A stretch of DNA of 64,000 bases from contig OU744450.1 of assembly GCA_916610825.1 (NCBI GenBank), forward strand, positions 14,330,489-14,394,488, read 5' to 3'. The translations under genes and the position numbers were made by a program. Positions 23,101-64,000 of this stretch are shown here, piece after piece (position 1 is the first letter of the stretch; each line of letters begins with the position of its first letter). This DNA comes from Haliclystus octoradiatus. Its lineage: Eukaryota; Cnidaria; Staurozoa; Stauromedusae; Haliclystidae. A model generated the notes under the pieces. The model saw nothing but the letters and a program-made list of their open reading frames with translations, did not search any database and was not told the DNA's origin.

Positions 23101-25373
23101 TACAAAGCCTAAAATAGAATTAATAGCATGTAACTTATGATTTTATTTGTTATGAAAATTAGCGGGAATCCGCTAGATCAGGATTCAAACACGCAAAAGT
23201 ACAGCATTTCTGGATTTTATTCATGTTGGTGTTTGTACATTATCGACAAACAGAAAATTATAGATTTATATAAAGTTTTCAAAGAAAGGTTGCATTTGAA
23301 AACAAGTATATTTTAAATGTGTTTTTAAATCACAGTTTTTACACTTTTGAGTCATTTCAACCTAGTAAACAAAGTAGTGTGAAAATCACCTTAATCATAC
23401 ATAATTATGCAACATCAGTCTGATTCTGATACGAGGCCCGGATGGAGAAACCGAGCAATTCACACAGACCCTATTCTTTTGTGAATGAATGGAGGTCTGT
23501 GACGAAGGCTACATCTTTTGTGCATATATCTGTTATTGTTTGCTCATCAATTGACATCCTAATTTTAACATTTCACTTTACCTATCTATAATATACGTGT
23601 GGCCCCAGTCGTCCTCCACGGAGTTAAATAATCGACAAGGGTCATAAATCTGTTGTTCAATAAGCCAATAAACATTGCAGCTTTAATATTTAATCACATT
23701 CTCAACGATTCCTAGCAATTTGATTGGCCAAGATGTGTGCACACGTTTTCAAATGAAGTAGCGGGAAGTATGATCAATTGGTTCAACGAAACACAAAAAT
23801 ATAAACAAGTAAAATGTGTTTGCAGCATCACGTTTTAATGTTTGATTCAAAAACAATTAAAAAAGGCTTGAAAATAAAACAGGAAGCTCATGAATTATAT
23901 ATTACATCAGAAATTGTTGCCGTTTAATTAACTCATTTTTGATGGATATCTAAGACCAATAAAATTATCACTGTGTGCAGTTTCAAATGTAACCGCTTTA
24001 AAGCATTTAAAATAGCTAAAAATTAAAGTTTTCAAAGGGTGCTAAACTTTCAACCTGGGTGTAAGCCTTTGGTCAGGAACTTCAAGCTTCTCCGCGCTGC
24101 GAGCCTTTCTACTCTTCATTTCAATGATTCAAAATTTAAAACAATAAAACATTCGGAAATTTGATAGAACATCAAAAGAAGCTAGTTGTCACGGTAATGA
24201 AGGAAGCTCATTGAATTTTGCGTGAAAAATAGGATTTTTATGTGTGAAAAAACAATTTTTTGAATAGGCTCTTCTAAGTGGTGAAAACTCTATACACCAT
24301 TGATGATTATATAACAATTTAGTATATGTAAAGGGTGTGGATATTTTTAAGATTCTTAAGTACCAATTGTGATTCAGGAATAGGGGCTGTAAAAATACAA
24401 ATCAAAGTCTTTCCGACAGTCAGGATATATATCTGTGATCCAATACTTGCAGAGCACATCTGAGTACTGATCCCAGTTACTAAATCCAGTTACAGCTTGC
24501 AAAATGTCTATATAACGTCACCCCTAGGGAACTTCCAAAAAGTATGTTTTAGGTGATATGCCGTTCCGTTAACAGTTATAGCCAATTATTTAAGAAAGAT
24601 ACCAAATTTTACCAGGAACATCAATTAAATTCAGTATTTTATGAACAGTAATCCGCTATAAAGGAATAGGAATAAATTAAAAAAATAATTATATTGAGTG
24701 TAGACTCAGATACACGCATGGTTGCATGCATATGAAAGTGTTCAGTCTTGGATAAAACAGAGCATCATATAATAGGAGACAAATATGAGGCAAAGGAGAC
24801 GTTATAAACAGTTTCTACTGTATTGAATTTGATTTTCAAGAAATATGGGTAATCATTGCAATTTGTCTAACATGCTCCAATAAACTTAATTAAGACCTTA
24901 TAAAAATCAGTGGTTTGTAATTCTATTTGTTTATACATTATGGCTATCATTTAGTTGTTTTAGTAACGCATGCGGATCTCATAGATACTGTACATACTAT
25001 TTCAAAAATTGACTAAATATTTTTTATCAGATATTTTGAAAGAGGAAGACTTTGTATCATCAAACTATATGAGTGATCTTCTAGCAAATTAGTGAGTTCA
25101 CAAGCGGGAAATGACAACGAATATATACTGCACGTATGACGTGCGTATACTAGTCAATGACGTGAAATCCTGGTCAATGTGAGAGTTTAGGAAGAACTAT
25201 ACCTTCACATCGATATCTAAGAAACCTCCATCTGCAACCTCGAACATCAAACCCATTTTAGTTCCAGGTGAAACTTTATCATGAAAGCACTCCTCTCCAT
25301 GAGCATCAATGCTAACAAAAAATGCACTAGATGATGATATACAACATAAAGCAAATACTAGCGTTAAAAACAT
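20147..25373 (-). CDS. TMED2: TMED2, p24-beta cargo receptor (complete, four coding exons)
   Basis: p24 proteins cycle between ER and Golgi and help load COPI and COPII vesicles. Exons on the minus strand: 25203-25373, 21705-21897, 20803-20910, 20147-20271; phases agree, giving 198 residues (human 201). Seen: a signal peptide ([17 protein letters not shown]), then [13 protein letters not shown] opening the GOLD domain, whose second Cys lies in [11 protein letters not shown]; a C-terminal coiled segment ([16 protein letters not shown]); a transmembrane helix ([15 protein letters not shown]); and the cytosolic tail [10 protein letters not shown] with the di-Phe COP-binding motif. The ATG at 25373 is chosen because the longer open frame begins at GTG. 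Intron 1 (3.3 kb) carries a Mutator-like element. Divergent from RNF10, 577 bp between start codons. Confidence 0.97.
21390..21545. repeat. CGGAT/ATCCG-rich repeat in a TMED2 intron
   Basis: Repeated GGATCGGATT, AATCCGATC and AATCCGAATCC words on both strands, giving multiple possible hairpins. A similar cluster (CCGATCCGATCCGAAG) occurs at 48708-48783. Family unknown. Confidence 0.5.
22922..23510. mobile_element. Mutator-like non-autonomous element with 11-bp target duplication
   Basis: Direct repeats ACATCTTTTGT flank the unit exactly (22911-22921 and 23511-23521). The termini are inverted repeats of about 75 bp: left starts AGTCTGCGTTACAGACC, right end reversed starts AGCCTTCGTCACAGACC, and both continue with CATTCACAAAAGAATAGGGT then CTGTGTGA. 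A 9-11 bp target duplication with long terminal repeats is the signature of Mutator-like elements. The 589-bp unit has no ORF. It lies in TMED2 intron 1. Confidence 0.85.
24437..24655. mobile_element. Degenerate MITE, same family as 56658-56815
   Basis: The segment GTCTATATAACGTCACCCCT-AGGGAACTTCC through GCCAATTATTTAAGAAAGAT to an AACAGTAATCCGCTATAA end aligns with 56658-56815. The terminal CAGT motif is not evident here, so this copy is truncated or diverged. Confidence 0.55.
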
Positions 25374-25950
25374 TTTGATGAATACTAGAAATGCCACAAA
25401 CGGCCAAGCAGTATAAATAATTAGCCTGTGAAGATGCTACAAAATAAATCTGTTGACAAAGAGGCGACACGTTGGCTTTCCAAAATTGTACGCATGCGTA
25501 CAAGTACGGCCCGACGAAAAGATCACGTGATACATATGAACACAAACTGTTGCTTGCTGCCTTCCATGTTTTGTTTTTCAGTGACTTGCTTGGCGAAGAG
25601 ATAACATTTATTTCAAGCTCTCTGTTGTGGATTCTCCTCCGCAACTTTTTTTCCTCGGGAGCAATTTCTCCCGGGTTCGCCTTACGTTTTCATTTTCTTA
25701 TTTATTCTACTTGTCTTGGATTACCTTTCGTAAATTTTTGACTTCATTTATCTGGTTGGTTTCAATTATGGCTTTCTAAACATGAATTGTAATTACGAAA
25801 ATAACGTCGCTGTTCCTCGACACGTTTCGTCGTTTCCCCATCTAACACCCAATGTGCAACATTGGTTTAGCTTATTGCTAGTAAAAAAGACAAACACATA
25901 CTATCTTGAAGACTGTAGATTTGGCCTTCGTGCAGATAACTCAGAGAGTT
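25374..25950. promoter_or_regulatory. Divergent TMED2/RNF10 promoter region
   Basis: 577 bp between the two start codons. It contains an 18-bp perfect palindrome TTGTACGCATGCGTACAA (25486-25503), whose GCATGCG core resembles part of the NRF-1 site, and 18 bases further a 10-bp palindrome ATCACGTGAT (25522-25531) with a CACGTG E-box of the USF/MITF-TFE kind. This stretch is visibly richer in CpG than its surroundings. Factor identity is inference from motif resemblance. Confidence 0.65.
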
Positions 25951-28900
25951 ATGTCTGTGGAAAGCCACAGACCGAAGACAAAGTTACGCAAAGGCTCCAA
26001 ACTGGCGACGATTAGAGCGTCATGCATTGGTAAGTTGAATAAGAAACTGCGTTTGATCTTTAATAATTTTATGACATTTAGTTGCTAGTTTGCTGTACTC
26101 TTGTTTTGTTGTAGATGGGAGTCCCACCTCCTCATCTCCATCTCCAAGAAGAGACTTAAATGGCGTGGATGCACAGCGAAAACCTCGTTGCCCAAAAGCC
26201 AATTGGAAATCACACAGAGACAATCGAAACAGTGACCGTAAACCATCAGATAAATCAGATAGTGATAATGTATTGGTGAGAGACTTGTAAATCCAGAAAC
26301 AATAACTTCCTAAATCTAAATATGCAAACTTTATATTAGGTCTTAACTTAGTATAGAATGTCCTATCATGTCCTACCAAATACTGCAATTAACAGCGTAA
26401 CCGACAGATTCATGTTCAGCATGCCTATCAAGCTGTAGGCCTACTACAGGAGAAGCATATGCCTCATAATGTAGTCCTCAGTTATTTTGCTCGAGGGTCA
26501 GTCGCAAAGTACATAAGACTGTGTGACGTTAGAATTTCCATCCACCAGTTCTTTGGTCATGTCAATACAACTAATATACAGGCATAAAATGTCTTCGAAA
26601 ATACTAATTGAACTGCAAACATCACGGTCAAGGCATGAATATCATGAAAATCAAGAAAATTTGGAAAATACATTCCCGTTTGAAACTATTTAGGCCTATC
26701 CATTTCGGCGACAGGATTTAATCATATATGCTTATAACTCTTGATAAGGCCGTTAAATCATACCCGGTAGTTACGATAGTGATGGAAGCATAGAAGGAAA
26801 TTTTTAAATCAACATTGTGTTTCTAATTATCAGATTGTTGACTCCAAAAATGTACGCGATAGTACCAAGGCAAGGTTCAAGACTGGCAAGTTCAACAATG
26901 AACTACTCAATTTCAGCTATGATGTTCCATCCTCAAGACAAACTCACCAACATGTTGGTTATGGCAGGAGTCGTCATTACAGTTTTTCTAGTCATTCTAA
27001 AGAAGTTTTCCTGCAAGCTAAGTAAGTGATGCAACATATTTCACTCCATGAAACAACAAAGATTACAAGTTATAAGAATGTGTATCAAATATAACCAAGC
27101 TGCTAATAAACGTTGTTTTTGAAATCGTGAATTCCATGATTTTTATCGAATTGCTTAATATCTGCATCATCAACAGAACATACCCAGTCATTGTCCATTT
27201 TGCCCAAGACAGGTATTTGTGATAGGATATCTAGCTGATAACCAAAAAGTATGCAGGTCATTTATAGGGATCAGGAACTGTTACTTGCCTCAAAAAAGTT
27301 GTTTCATTTCATATGATTCATTAAGCATCAGTAACAAGAGCTAATTTCGTCTAAATTCTAGATTCTTGAAATTAGTTGTTATTCGGTTAGATTCTAATTT
27401 AATCTGGTTCTTTTCAATTGGCTTTCTTTTTTCCAAGCATCTCTGGATATTATTATAGAGTAGAATAGGTTTGCCTGCGGGTTGAATCGATAATGTGCAC
27501 CATTGCTGACAATGCTGAGTGTCTTTGCTATGAATCACATTGTATCGCTCTTGTCTATATATATTATGTACAGTCTAACAACCACCTCTATACAATGGCC
27601 AACTGTCGATAGTGGTCAATCTTGCAATGACAAGAATACCTTTTTCTATTGAATCAACCTGTGTGTGCTCAGTTTTATGTACTCTGATATGATGCGAGAC
27701 TCAAAAATCACGAACGGCCAGGCGAGAAATTTTGGCCTCTTGAATGTATCATGGTACCCTAAGTGTTTGTATCAGAGAACTTAACACAAATAACCATTTT
27801 CTGTTTCTGTTTGTTTTATAAAATAAATGAGCTGTTTATTTTGGCATTAAAAAGCCCACAAAAACGATCACATGTAAATTCTCCCAAAATGACTTCATCG
27901 TAGAAACTAGAATGAGTGCGGATTTGCTATAGAAACACACTGTGTCTTTGATAAAATCTACAACAGGCTATAAGAATTGAAGAAAATAGATTGAAAATAG
28001 TTGTTCAATTCTGAAACTGTATTTATATGGATAATTTAGAGAAAAAATAGAGTCTTATTTCACTATTCGTATACAGGATCCTATGCGTTTATACTTTTAA
28101 AGCAGTGAAATGCTGATTGTTATCGTAATGTAACCTGCCGCTTGGAATTTGTCAACAACAGCAAAAAATTGCTGTTAGAGCTTCGGACATAAACATTGAA
28201 TGAGGTAGTTTTTTAGGCTATGGCTAATTTCTGATTGGTGTAATAGTAACGTAACTGTATTTCTTGTTTCTGATTTGAATTTGGAGGGTATATTTTCAAG
28301 CGCTCTATCAACCAAAGATATTGCTTCGTATATACACCATTTTGTTTCTGTTGCTATTTTGTTGCATTTTAGGGCTTCAAGCCAAAAACCGTAATTTCAT
28401 GATTTTACGTATCCTGACACAAATATCAACAATAATAGGTGGCCTATACAAGGTCACCTGCATACAGCGTTCAATTTCTCAACATAGCTGGATGTCACTT
28501 GCAGGTGTCACTGAAGGCTTATAATAAATTAAATCCTGTTATTTTATTCTAAATGACTCACTTTTCTCAATTCTTTTTCTTTAGTTGTCGATTTGTGGTT
28601 AGAAGCAATGAGAACTACTCAAAGCATATGATTGATCCAGATCTTCTAGTTGACTGGGATCTTATTGAACAAGTGGTAAGCTGTAAAAATATTTAAATTG
28701 CAACTTGGTTTAATGTTTACAACATGAACTGTGAACATATATAATGATCAAGGAAATGTTCATTAAACTGTCTAATATCTGTCTGTATGCACAAAATGAA
28801 AAATAGTCTTGACTTTATTCAATCTATCTATCTATGGTACGTATTATAGATCTCATCAACCTGTAGCTCTATTGTATGATTAGTATAAAACTTTTGTATT

Positions 28901-31900
28901 TTCAGCGCCTCTCAAGTGACGAAATCCCCAATTGTCCAATCTGTTTGTATGTACCAATCGTTGCACGGATTACAAAGTGTGGTCATGTGTACTGTTGGTC
29001 ATGTATTAATCATTATCTGAAGTTGGTGAGTTTTAATTGATGCTAGTAAAAATGTCAATACTGTATTAATGAATGATAGTGATTAATACTTTATTGTTAT
29101 TGTTGTTTTGATTCCAAAGGGTACAAAAAAATACAGAAAATGTCCCATATGCTTTGATGACATCCAGTATGAAGACCTAAGAAGGTAAATAATGTTTTCT
29201 TGGTATATAAATCTGTCTAATATGAATTGTGTCAAATTTTACAATAGATTGAATTTTTCAATTTACAATAAGTGTTATGAAGACGCAAATGTAAAATAAA
29301 ATGAATTATATATAAATATGGGTCACTACGTTAGATAAGATGAATTCAACAATGTGTTCATGTTTTTAAGCCTTCAAATTTGAACTATTTGCAAAAACAA
29401 ACTAGGGTCTTGAAACTTGATTTTTATTGAATTCATTAGGGGTGTGACAATTGTTTTGAAAATTTGGTTCTGCCGAACATCTGCGCCAATTTTTGCTAAT
29501 TAAGTAAATAAATATAATATAAAATAATTGGCATTGACATATCAACCAATTTGAAAGATATATGAATCACGGAAAAATGTCGCTTTGTTGTGTGGACAGG
29601 TACACTTCTGCTTAACCATATTTCCATTTATTTTATTGAGCTAATTGCAGAATTTATAATTTTATATTGTTTGATCATTATAAACCAAGTATATTCGTGT
29701 TATCTCCTGCTCTTTTGTATTGATTTGTCTGAATTGGAAACAATCGGCAAAAATCGATCAATCGCCCGATTGTTATGACTGATCGGCGTTGAACATCGGA
29801 AATTTCATTATCGTCTCACCCCTGAAATTCATCTGGAACAGGTGTAGACAAAGTAGAATAATATACTACTTGGGGAAGGAAAGAAAACTCCTGAGGGGAA
29901 ATAAAACTCACTATTTCCTGAGGCAGTCATGCATTAAGTGCTTTAGTATATTCATGGTTTTAACTAGACAAGAAAGACGCAGCCAAAAGTAATAATGTAA
30001 TTGAATTATTCATATTACAGTAGGGTCTACTGCGAAACGCAACAATAACAATGAAACGTAAAAGAAATGAGAATTACGCATAATTAAAACTTAAACATTT
30101 TTAACTCACTTGAAAGGTGACATGATCTCAAACATTGGATTGGTTTTATTTGCTTGATAAATGCTTATTGCTACGTTTGCTTCGGTAAAAGCCCCTGCGG
30201 CTTGCGTTTAACCAGGAGCAGTAGTGCAACGAGAGATCCAACGTTTCTTTCTGTTTGTACTAGCCTTGAAAACTGTATGAGAGATTGAGAGTATGCTACT
30301 TACATTACATTTCCTCTATCAACGCTGTGATAGTGCTAAATGCATTCTTTACATTACACAATTCTTTATTTTCAACGTATGAAAGATTGAAAAATCGTTG
30401 TGAACTTTTTAATTTGTCATATTGTTGCAATGAAGAGTTTCGTTGGTAACAGCGACAGGACATAACAACTTATTTCCTGCTCTTGGAGGGATATAGTCGA
30501 TTTAATGTACTTCACGTGACCAGCAATCAACCAATCACAAACATGGTTAAAAGCCATGAAAATACTAATTAATTTTATCTCATTTTTCCGGTATCGAAAT
30601 CATTGTATTTTTTTCAAGCTCTTAGGCAGGGTGTCACAAAAGTTTGATCTTCCAGGAACAATTGTAAACCTTCTGGGATTGAATTTATAATGCTTCATAG
30701 TTTTGAAGAGTTGATTAAAGTTTCAGAAATTTGACTTAGCTTGAAGCAAAATGCATGGATTTCAAAACACAAAAAATATGAAATCCAAAAATAATAAATG
30801 TTGGATAAGAAATAATCGTGATAAGATTGGAAACCTTCTGAATTTGTGCTGGCCTTCCGGGAACCAGGTTCCCAGGATCCCGCACTTTGTGACAGCCTGC
30901 TCTTAGGTTACTGTTAACCCAATTCATATTTTTGAAATTTGGGTGTGACATTGGTAGGCTCATTAATATTTTGCTTTGTTCTTTTACCCAAGTGCTGTGT
31001 CTGAAGCTAAGCACAAATTCACAGTTGGCGACAAGATTACAATGGTCTTGATGAAAAGGGAAAAGGTTCTTGGAGTTACTTTCAGACATTTCAATTATTA
31101 ATTCTAATTTTGTTGCAGATTTATTTAACAGTTTTTATCTTTTCTCAGGGTTCATCTTGTGCCCATCCAGTCAATCAGCCAGGTAATTTATATCATCATC
31201 TACAGTATGTATATTATATCACACATTGAATGTACATACAACCTTGTCCCAGTAACAATCACCTACTGTATCATTTTATTATCAGATGATATGAGTTATG
31301 CAAAACTAATCCCTGCATCTAATGAAGCAATTTTGAATGACATTGTTTTGCCAGAGAAGACAGAATTAATGAAACAGCTTGAAAGCGCTATAATTGAGCA
31401 GGTGAACAAAAATTGCATTATTGTTTGATAATTTGTGAAGTATTCAATTATTGTTGTTAATATTATATTAAATATTAAATATTAATAAATATTATATTCT
31501 AGAATGACGAAATATGCTTCATTGAGAATGCAATTTCTGCACTTACGGTAGGTTTGTCATTATTATTATTGATCATACAGTGAACCTGTATATAATATAC
31601 AGTATATTACAACCATCTTTGAGATGTACAGCAATTGACCACTGTACACAGATGGCCTTTATATACAGGCTTGATTTAATAGACAGTTTTATTTTAGACA
31701 TACCAAAAGTTACCACTATAGATGTGTGACCATTTGACTGTATTCATTTGATCAATTGGGCATAAGAGTACGAGATATCTTTTAACAACATCAAACATAC
31801 AGTGAAACCTTTATATACAGTACCAACCAACTTTGAGATACAGAAATTAACCACTATCCTGGTGATACACACATGGCTACTGTATAGAGGTGACTGTTAC

Positions 31901-33998
31901 AACAGGTTTGACCATGGTGGTATATTGCTAAATGAAGATTTAACACTAATCAGAATGACATTTTTTTTATTTAAGGAGAAGGAAACCATTTTACGTCATG
32001 TGTTGAGTGAAAATGTGAGCTGTTTATCAAATTTTTCAACGTCAACAATTGATGATACAGATAATGAAATAAAACATGATGACAATCAAGTTAGTACAAA
32101 TAGAACTTATAAGCAAGCAATGTCAATGTGTGATCAATAGAAAAGGTAACATTTTTAATCTTGATCTTCTGTATCCAGGTGGTTGATGGCTGTGATAGTA
32201 TTGTGAATCTGGTTGATGGTCGTAATGCAACCGACGACAAACAATCAAATTACTACTATTTTTACCAAGGTATGATACAGTTGTCTCAACGCAGCATTAT
32301 GCATTTTCCACAGTTGATGATTTTAAAAACAGGATAATTTCCAGAATGTAATCATTGGCAAATTTCTGTATGGATTGTGGAAGCTCACCCACTGAGCTAA
32401 CGGTTTAGTTTATGTACTGTTAATGTGACTGTGCATGTAATATTTATAGTGTACATTGTACAACACTGTTATTTCATATCTCTTGGTTTCCTTTCAGCTC
32501 AAGATGGTCAGAATCTGTTTATTCATCCAGTCAATGTCCGTTGCCTCGTTAGAGAATATGGTTCGTTAGAGCAATGCCCTGAAATGATCACAGCCAGTAT
32601 CTTGAACATTGAGAGTCTATCTGTTAACGAGGTAAATTAGACAGCTGCAGTCAGTTTGGCTCAATATCCATGGCTCAATATCCATTATGCAGTTCAGAGC
32701 TGGATATTTTAATTTATAATACATTGTATTTGCATTTGTTCACTTGACTTGCTGTATAACCAATCAAGCATTAGTGGTTTGCTGTTTCATACATGTTTAC
32801 TGTAACTGTGAGATAAATTAAGTTCCCTTTAAATTCTGTTCCAGGAAACAAGAAAGAAATTCCGCTACATTAGCCATCTGCCAAAGACATGTGAATTTAC
32901 AATCTGTGAGCTGATGCTTAGACCACCATACGTATCCAAGGCAACACTTACATTCTTTGCTGATGAATTCCGTAAAAGAAAACAACAAAGACAACAGAAG
33001 AAAAGAGAAGACAGGAGGAGCGAAAGAAGATACGAGGCAACTAATAGATTTGATGATTATGGCAGAGGTATAGATTTTGACTAATATACAATCCATTTGT
33101 GAATATTTTGAACATTGTCAATCCTTGAGCTACTAATTATTTATTTTATTATCAATTGTTCTAGAAACTATTAAAGCTGAGCCCTATGAAGATATTCGAT
33201 TAACCAGCTTAACGGAATTCCCAGAGCAGTTGAATATACCATATAATGGTGCTTTTGGCTGTGATAGTCCACTTTCTGAAGCATCTGATTCACCTCTTTT
33301 ACAATCACCCAACTATGAAGTATCAAGCGCAATGAACCTAACCATGTCATTTGCACAGACCCTTGGAAAGTCAGTGGGCAACAGCAAGGAATGGAAACCT
33401 CTCATGAAAAAGAAATCACTTGCAGCCTCAACTGGTAAGTAATTACACATGGATATAGTGATCTCCAAAGGGATTCCTATGAAATTCTGAATTTTATTTA
33501 TCAAATGGTATATTGCAGTTAACATATTGTAAAAAGCTATAGTGGATATTTGCAGAATCCTTTTAATGTTGTCATAGCTACATGTCCAGAAAGACAAGAG
33601 GGAATAGAAATATCTGTCATTTTTATTGGATTGACTTATATTTTGAAATGTATTTGACTTATGATTCTGATATTAAACATCAACTATACCGGTAACCATA
33701 ATGGTAACAGCCTTCAAGGCAGTTAATTTGAGGCGAAACATTCAACATCTTTATTATTTATCTTGTTTCAGATGAGAATGGCTGGCCATCACACGTCGAA
33801 TGTAATAGTAGTGACGATGCTAATTATGATTCAGATGCAACACCTGTGCCGTCATACGCTGACGCATTTGTAATGGCACTTCAACTGCCAAAAGAAAGTA
33901 GAAATGCTGATGTTGAGCAACCACTCAACTTATCTAAGAAGCAGAAAAAGAAATCAAAACATGTTTTATTTTCAACTGGTTCAACCAGGAAATACTAG
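25951..33998 (+). CDS. RNF10: RNF10, RING-finger protein (complete, 16 exons)
   Basis: RNF10 is a RING E3 ligase reported to act on 40S ribosomal proteins and, in vertebrates, in myelin and synapse-to-nucleus signalling. Exons: 25951-26029, 26115-26275, 26834-27021, 28585-28675, 28906-29025, 29120-29184, 30993-31065, 31149-31182, 31286-31401, 31503-31547, 31976-32089, 32179-32269, 32498-32631, 32845-33067, 33165-33434, 33772-33998. Phases agree, giving 676 residues (human 811). The N-terminus is Ser/Arg/Lys-rich and disordered, then [10 protein letters not shown] and VFLQANCRFVV. The C3HC4 RING has all eight ligands (C183, C186, C198, H200, C203, C206, C221, C224). The conserved [31 protein letters not shown] and SHLPKTCEF blocks follow, then a basic Arg/Gln/Lys helix and the family's C-terminal [11 protein letters not shown]. 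The start codon (25951) is the first in-frame ATG; a longer frame would need TTG. Confidence 0.96.
27571..27665. mobile_element. Partial pogo/Tigger-like MITE in an RNF10 intron
   Basis: Begins CAGTCTAACAACCACCTCTA after TA and shares GATAGTGGTCAATCTTGCAA and TTTTTCTATTGAATCAACCT with the copies at 14015 and 58377. The right end is lost. Confidence 0.6.
29437..29824. mobile_element. hAT-type MITE
   Basis: Termini are inverted: left TAGGGGTGTGAC, right reversed CAGGGGTGAGAC. Both have the A-G-GGTG form typical of hAT elements. Flanking 8-bp sequences GAATTCAT and AAATTCAT match at 7 of 8 positions, as expected of a hAT target duplication. 388 bp with no transposase. A related fragment (ACTAATCGGC to ATCGTTATCGTCTCAC) occurs at 63020-63131. 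Lies in the RNF10 intron 29185-30992. Confidence 0.75.
31578..31740. mobile_element. pogo/Tigger-like MITE (TA target) in an RNF10 intron
   Basis: CAGTGAACCTGTATATAATA at the left and CATTTGACTG at the right, flanked by TA on both sides. Diverged member of the family at 14015 and 58377, in opposite orientation (the internal TGGCCTTTATATACAGGCTT reads inverted). Confidence 0.7.
31800..31912. mobile_element. Second, truncated pogo/Tigger-like MITE
   Basis: Starts CAGTGAAACCTTTATATACA after TA and ends near ACAGGTTTGAC, where the terminal CTG is altered. Only 59 bp from the preceding copy, in the same intron (31548-31975). Confidence 0.62.
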
Positions 33999-34150
33999 AT
34001 ACGTGATTACTTGTAATTAGGAATATTATCTTACTAGTTAGTTGTTGTTTTTTCAAGTATTCAATGTTAAAATATAACATTTTCAACTGTAAACTAACTA
34101 TTGATTTATAATTGTATGTTTCATCTGATGTATTGCAGTACTCTTAAAAA

Positions 34151-34156
34151 AATAAA
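34151..34156 (+). terminator. Poly(A) signal of RNF10
   Basis: AATAAA 152 bases after the TAG stop codon at 33996-33998, the first canonical signal. Confidence 0.6.
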
Positions 34157-34184
34157 TGAGACATTGAAATCGATCTACGTAGAT

Positions 34185-34190
34185 TTTATT
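34185..34190 (-). terminator. Poly(A) signal of HPD
   Basis: TTTATT on the plus strand is AATAAA for the minus-strand gene, 144 bases after the HPD stop codon (34334-34336). It lies only 28 bases from the opposite RNF10 signal. Between them is the perfect palindrome ATCTACGTAGAT (34172-34183). Confidence 0.6.
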
Positions 34191-34333
34191 TGATGTAAAA
34201 TTGCAACTCTGTTCATTTCATCTTATATTCTACCAATAAAAATGCTACTTGCGGTCATACAGGCAAATATAAATATCAGGCAAATCCTGTTTTAAATAAT
34301 TCACCTATCATTTAGAATTGATACTGAATGTAT

Positions 34334-63958
<29,625 letters not shown>

Positions 63959-64000
63959 CTACATCTTTATAATTCTACATACTAATACACCAGTCAATTG

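Noticed and set aside
25327-25644. 105-codon minus-strand frame overlapping TMED2 exon 1
   Set aside because: Other frame than TMED2 and composition-driven; lies in the promoter and first exon.
30736-31089. 117-codon minus-strand frame
   Set aside because: Antisense shadow of an RNF10 exon (30993-31065) plus intron; no family likeness.

Overview
The window is a piece of an AT-rich invertebrate animal nuclear genome. Six protein genes with GT-AG introns can be assembled exon by exon, with phases that agree at every junction. The proteins are clearly metazoan, and the chordate-style linkage RNF10-HPD-TMED2 (all on human 12q24.31) points to an invertebrate deuterostome, perhaps a tunicate. The species cannot be fixed from the sequence alone.

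Layout of host genes. (1) 245-445 (-): first coding exon of a CHCHD2/CHCHD10-type mitochondrial protein; the rest is off the left edge. (2) 5919-10010 (-): complete two-exon BOLA2. (3) 10201-18710 (+): a complete 12-exon, 440-residue dynamin/EHD-like GTPase with two C-terminal membrane segments, for which I know no described function. It is divergent from BOLA2 with only 190 bp between the start codons. (4) 20147-25373 (-): complete TMED2 (p24 cargo receptor). (5) 25951-33998 (+): complete 16-exon RNF10, divergent from TMED2. (6) 34334-63901 (-): HPD (4-hydroxyphenylpyruvate dioxygenase), 12 exons in the window and its N-terminus off the right edge. RNF10 and HPD converge, with opposite AATAAA signals 28 bp apart. 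The genes are ordinary housekeeping or metabolic genes and do not form one pathway.

The accessory content is mobile DNA, most of it in introns. The last HPD intron is about 19.5 kb. It holds an LTR retrotransposon of the Gypsy type (36457-39966) with an internal deletion and a 338-bp tandem duplication inside its reverse transcriptase, next to an older gag remnant. It also holds a PIF/Harbinger element (41628-44551, TAA target duplication) that split an older transposon-like ORF and carries a LINE fragment, and a second Harbinger-type fragment (51845-52772). Elsewhere there are a TTAA-flanked element with 216-bp inverted repeats (14250-16306), a Mutator-like element with an 11-bp target duplication (22922-23510), a hAT-type MITE, several pogo/Tigger-like TA-flanked MITEs, a tRNA-derived SINE family (three copies), LINE fragments and a 1-kb polypyrimidine minisatellite at 2.1-3.1 kb.

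The points most worth a second look are the membrane-anchored GTPase paired head-to-head with BOLA2, the 18-bp palindrome in the TMED2/RNF10 promoter, acceptor-like AG sites just upstream of several start codons (possible spliced-leader acceptors), the layered nesting in the HPD intron, and the large TTAA and Mutator-like non-autonomous elements.
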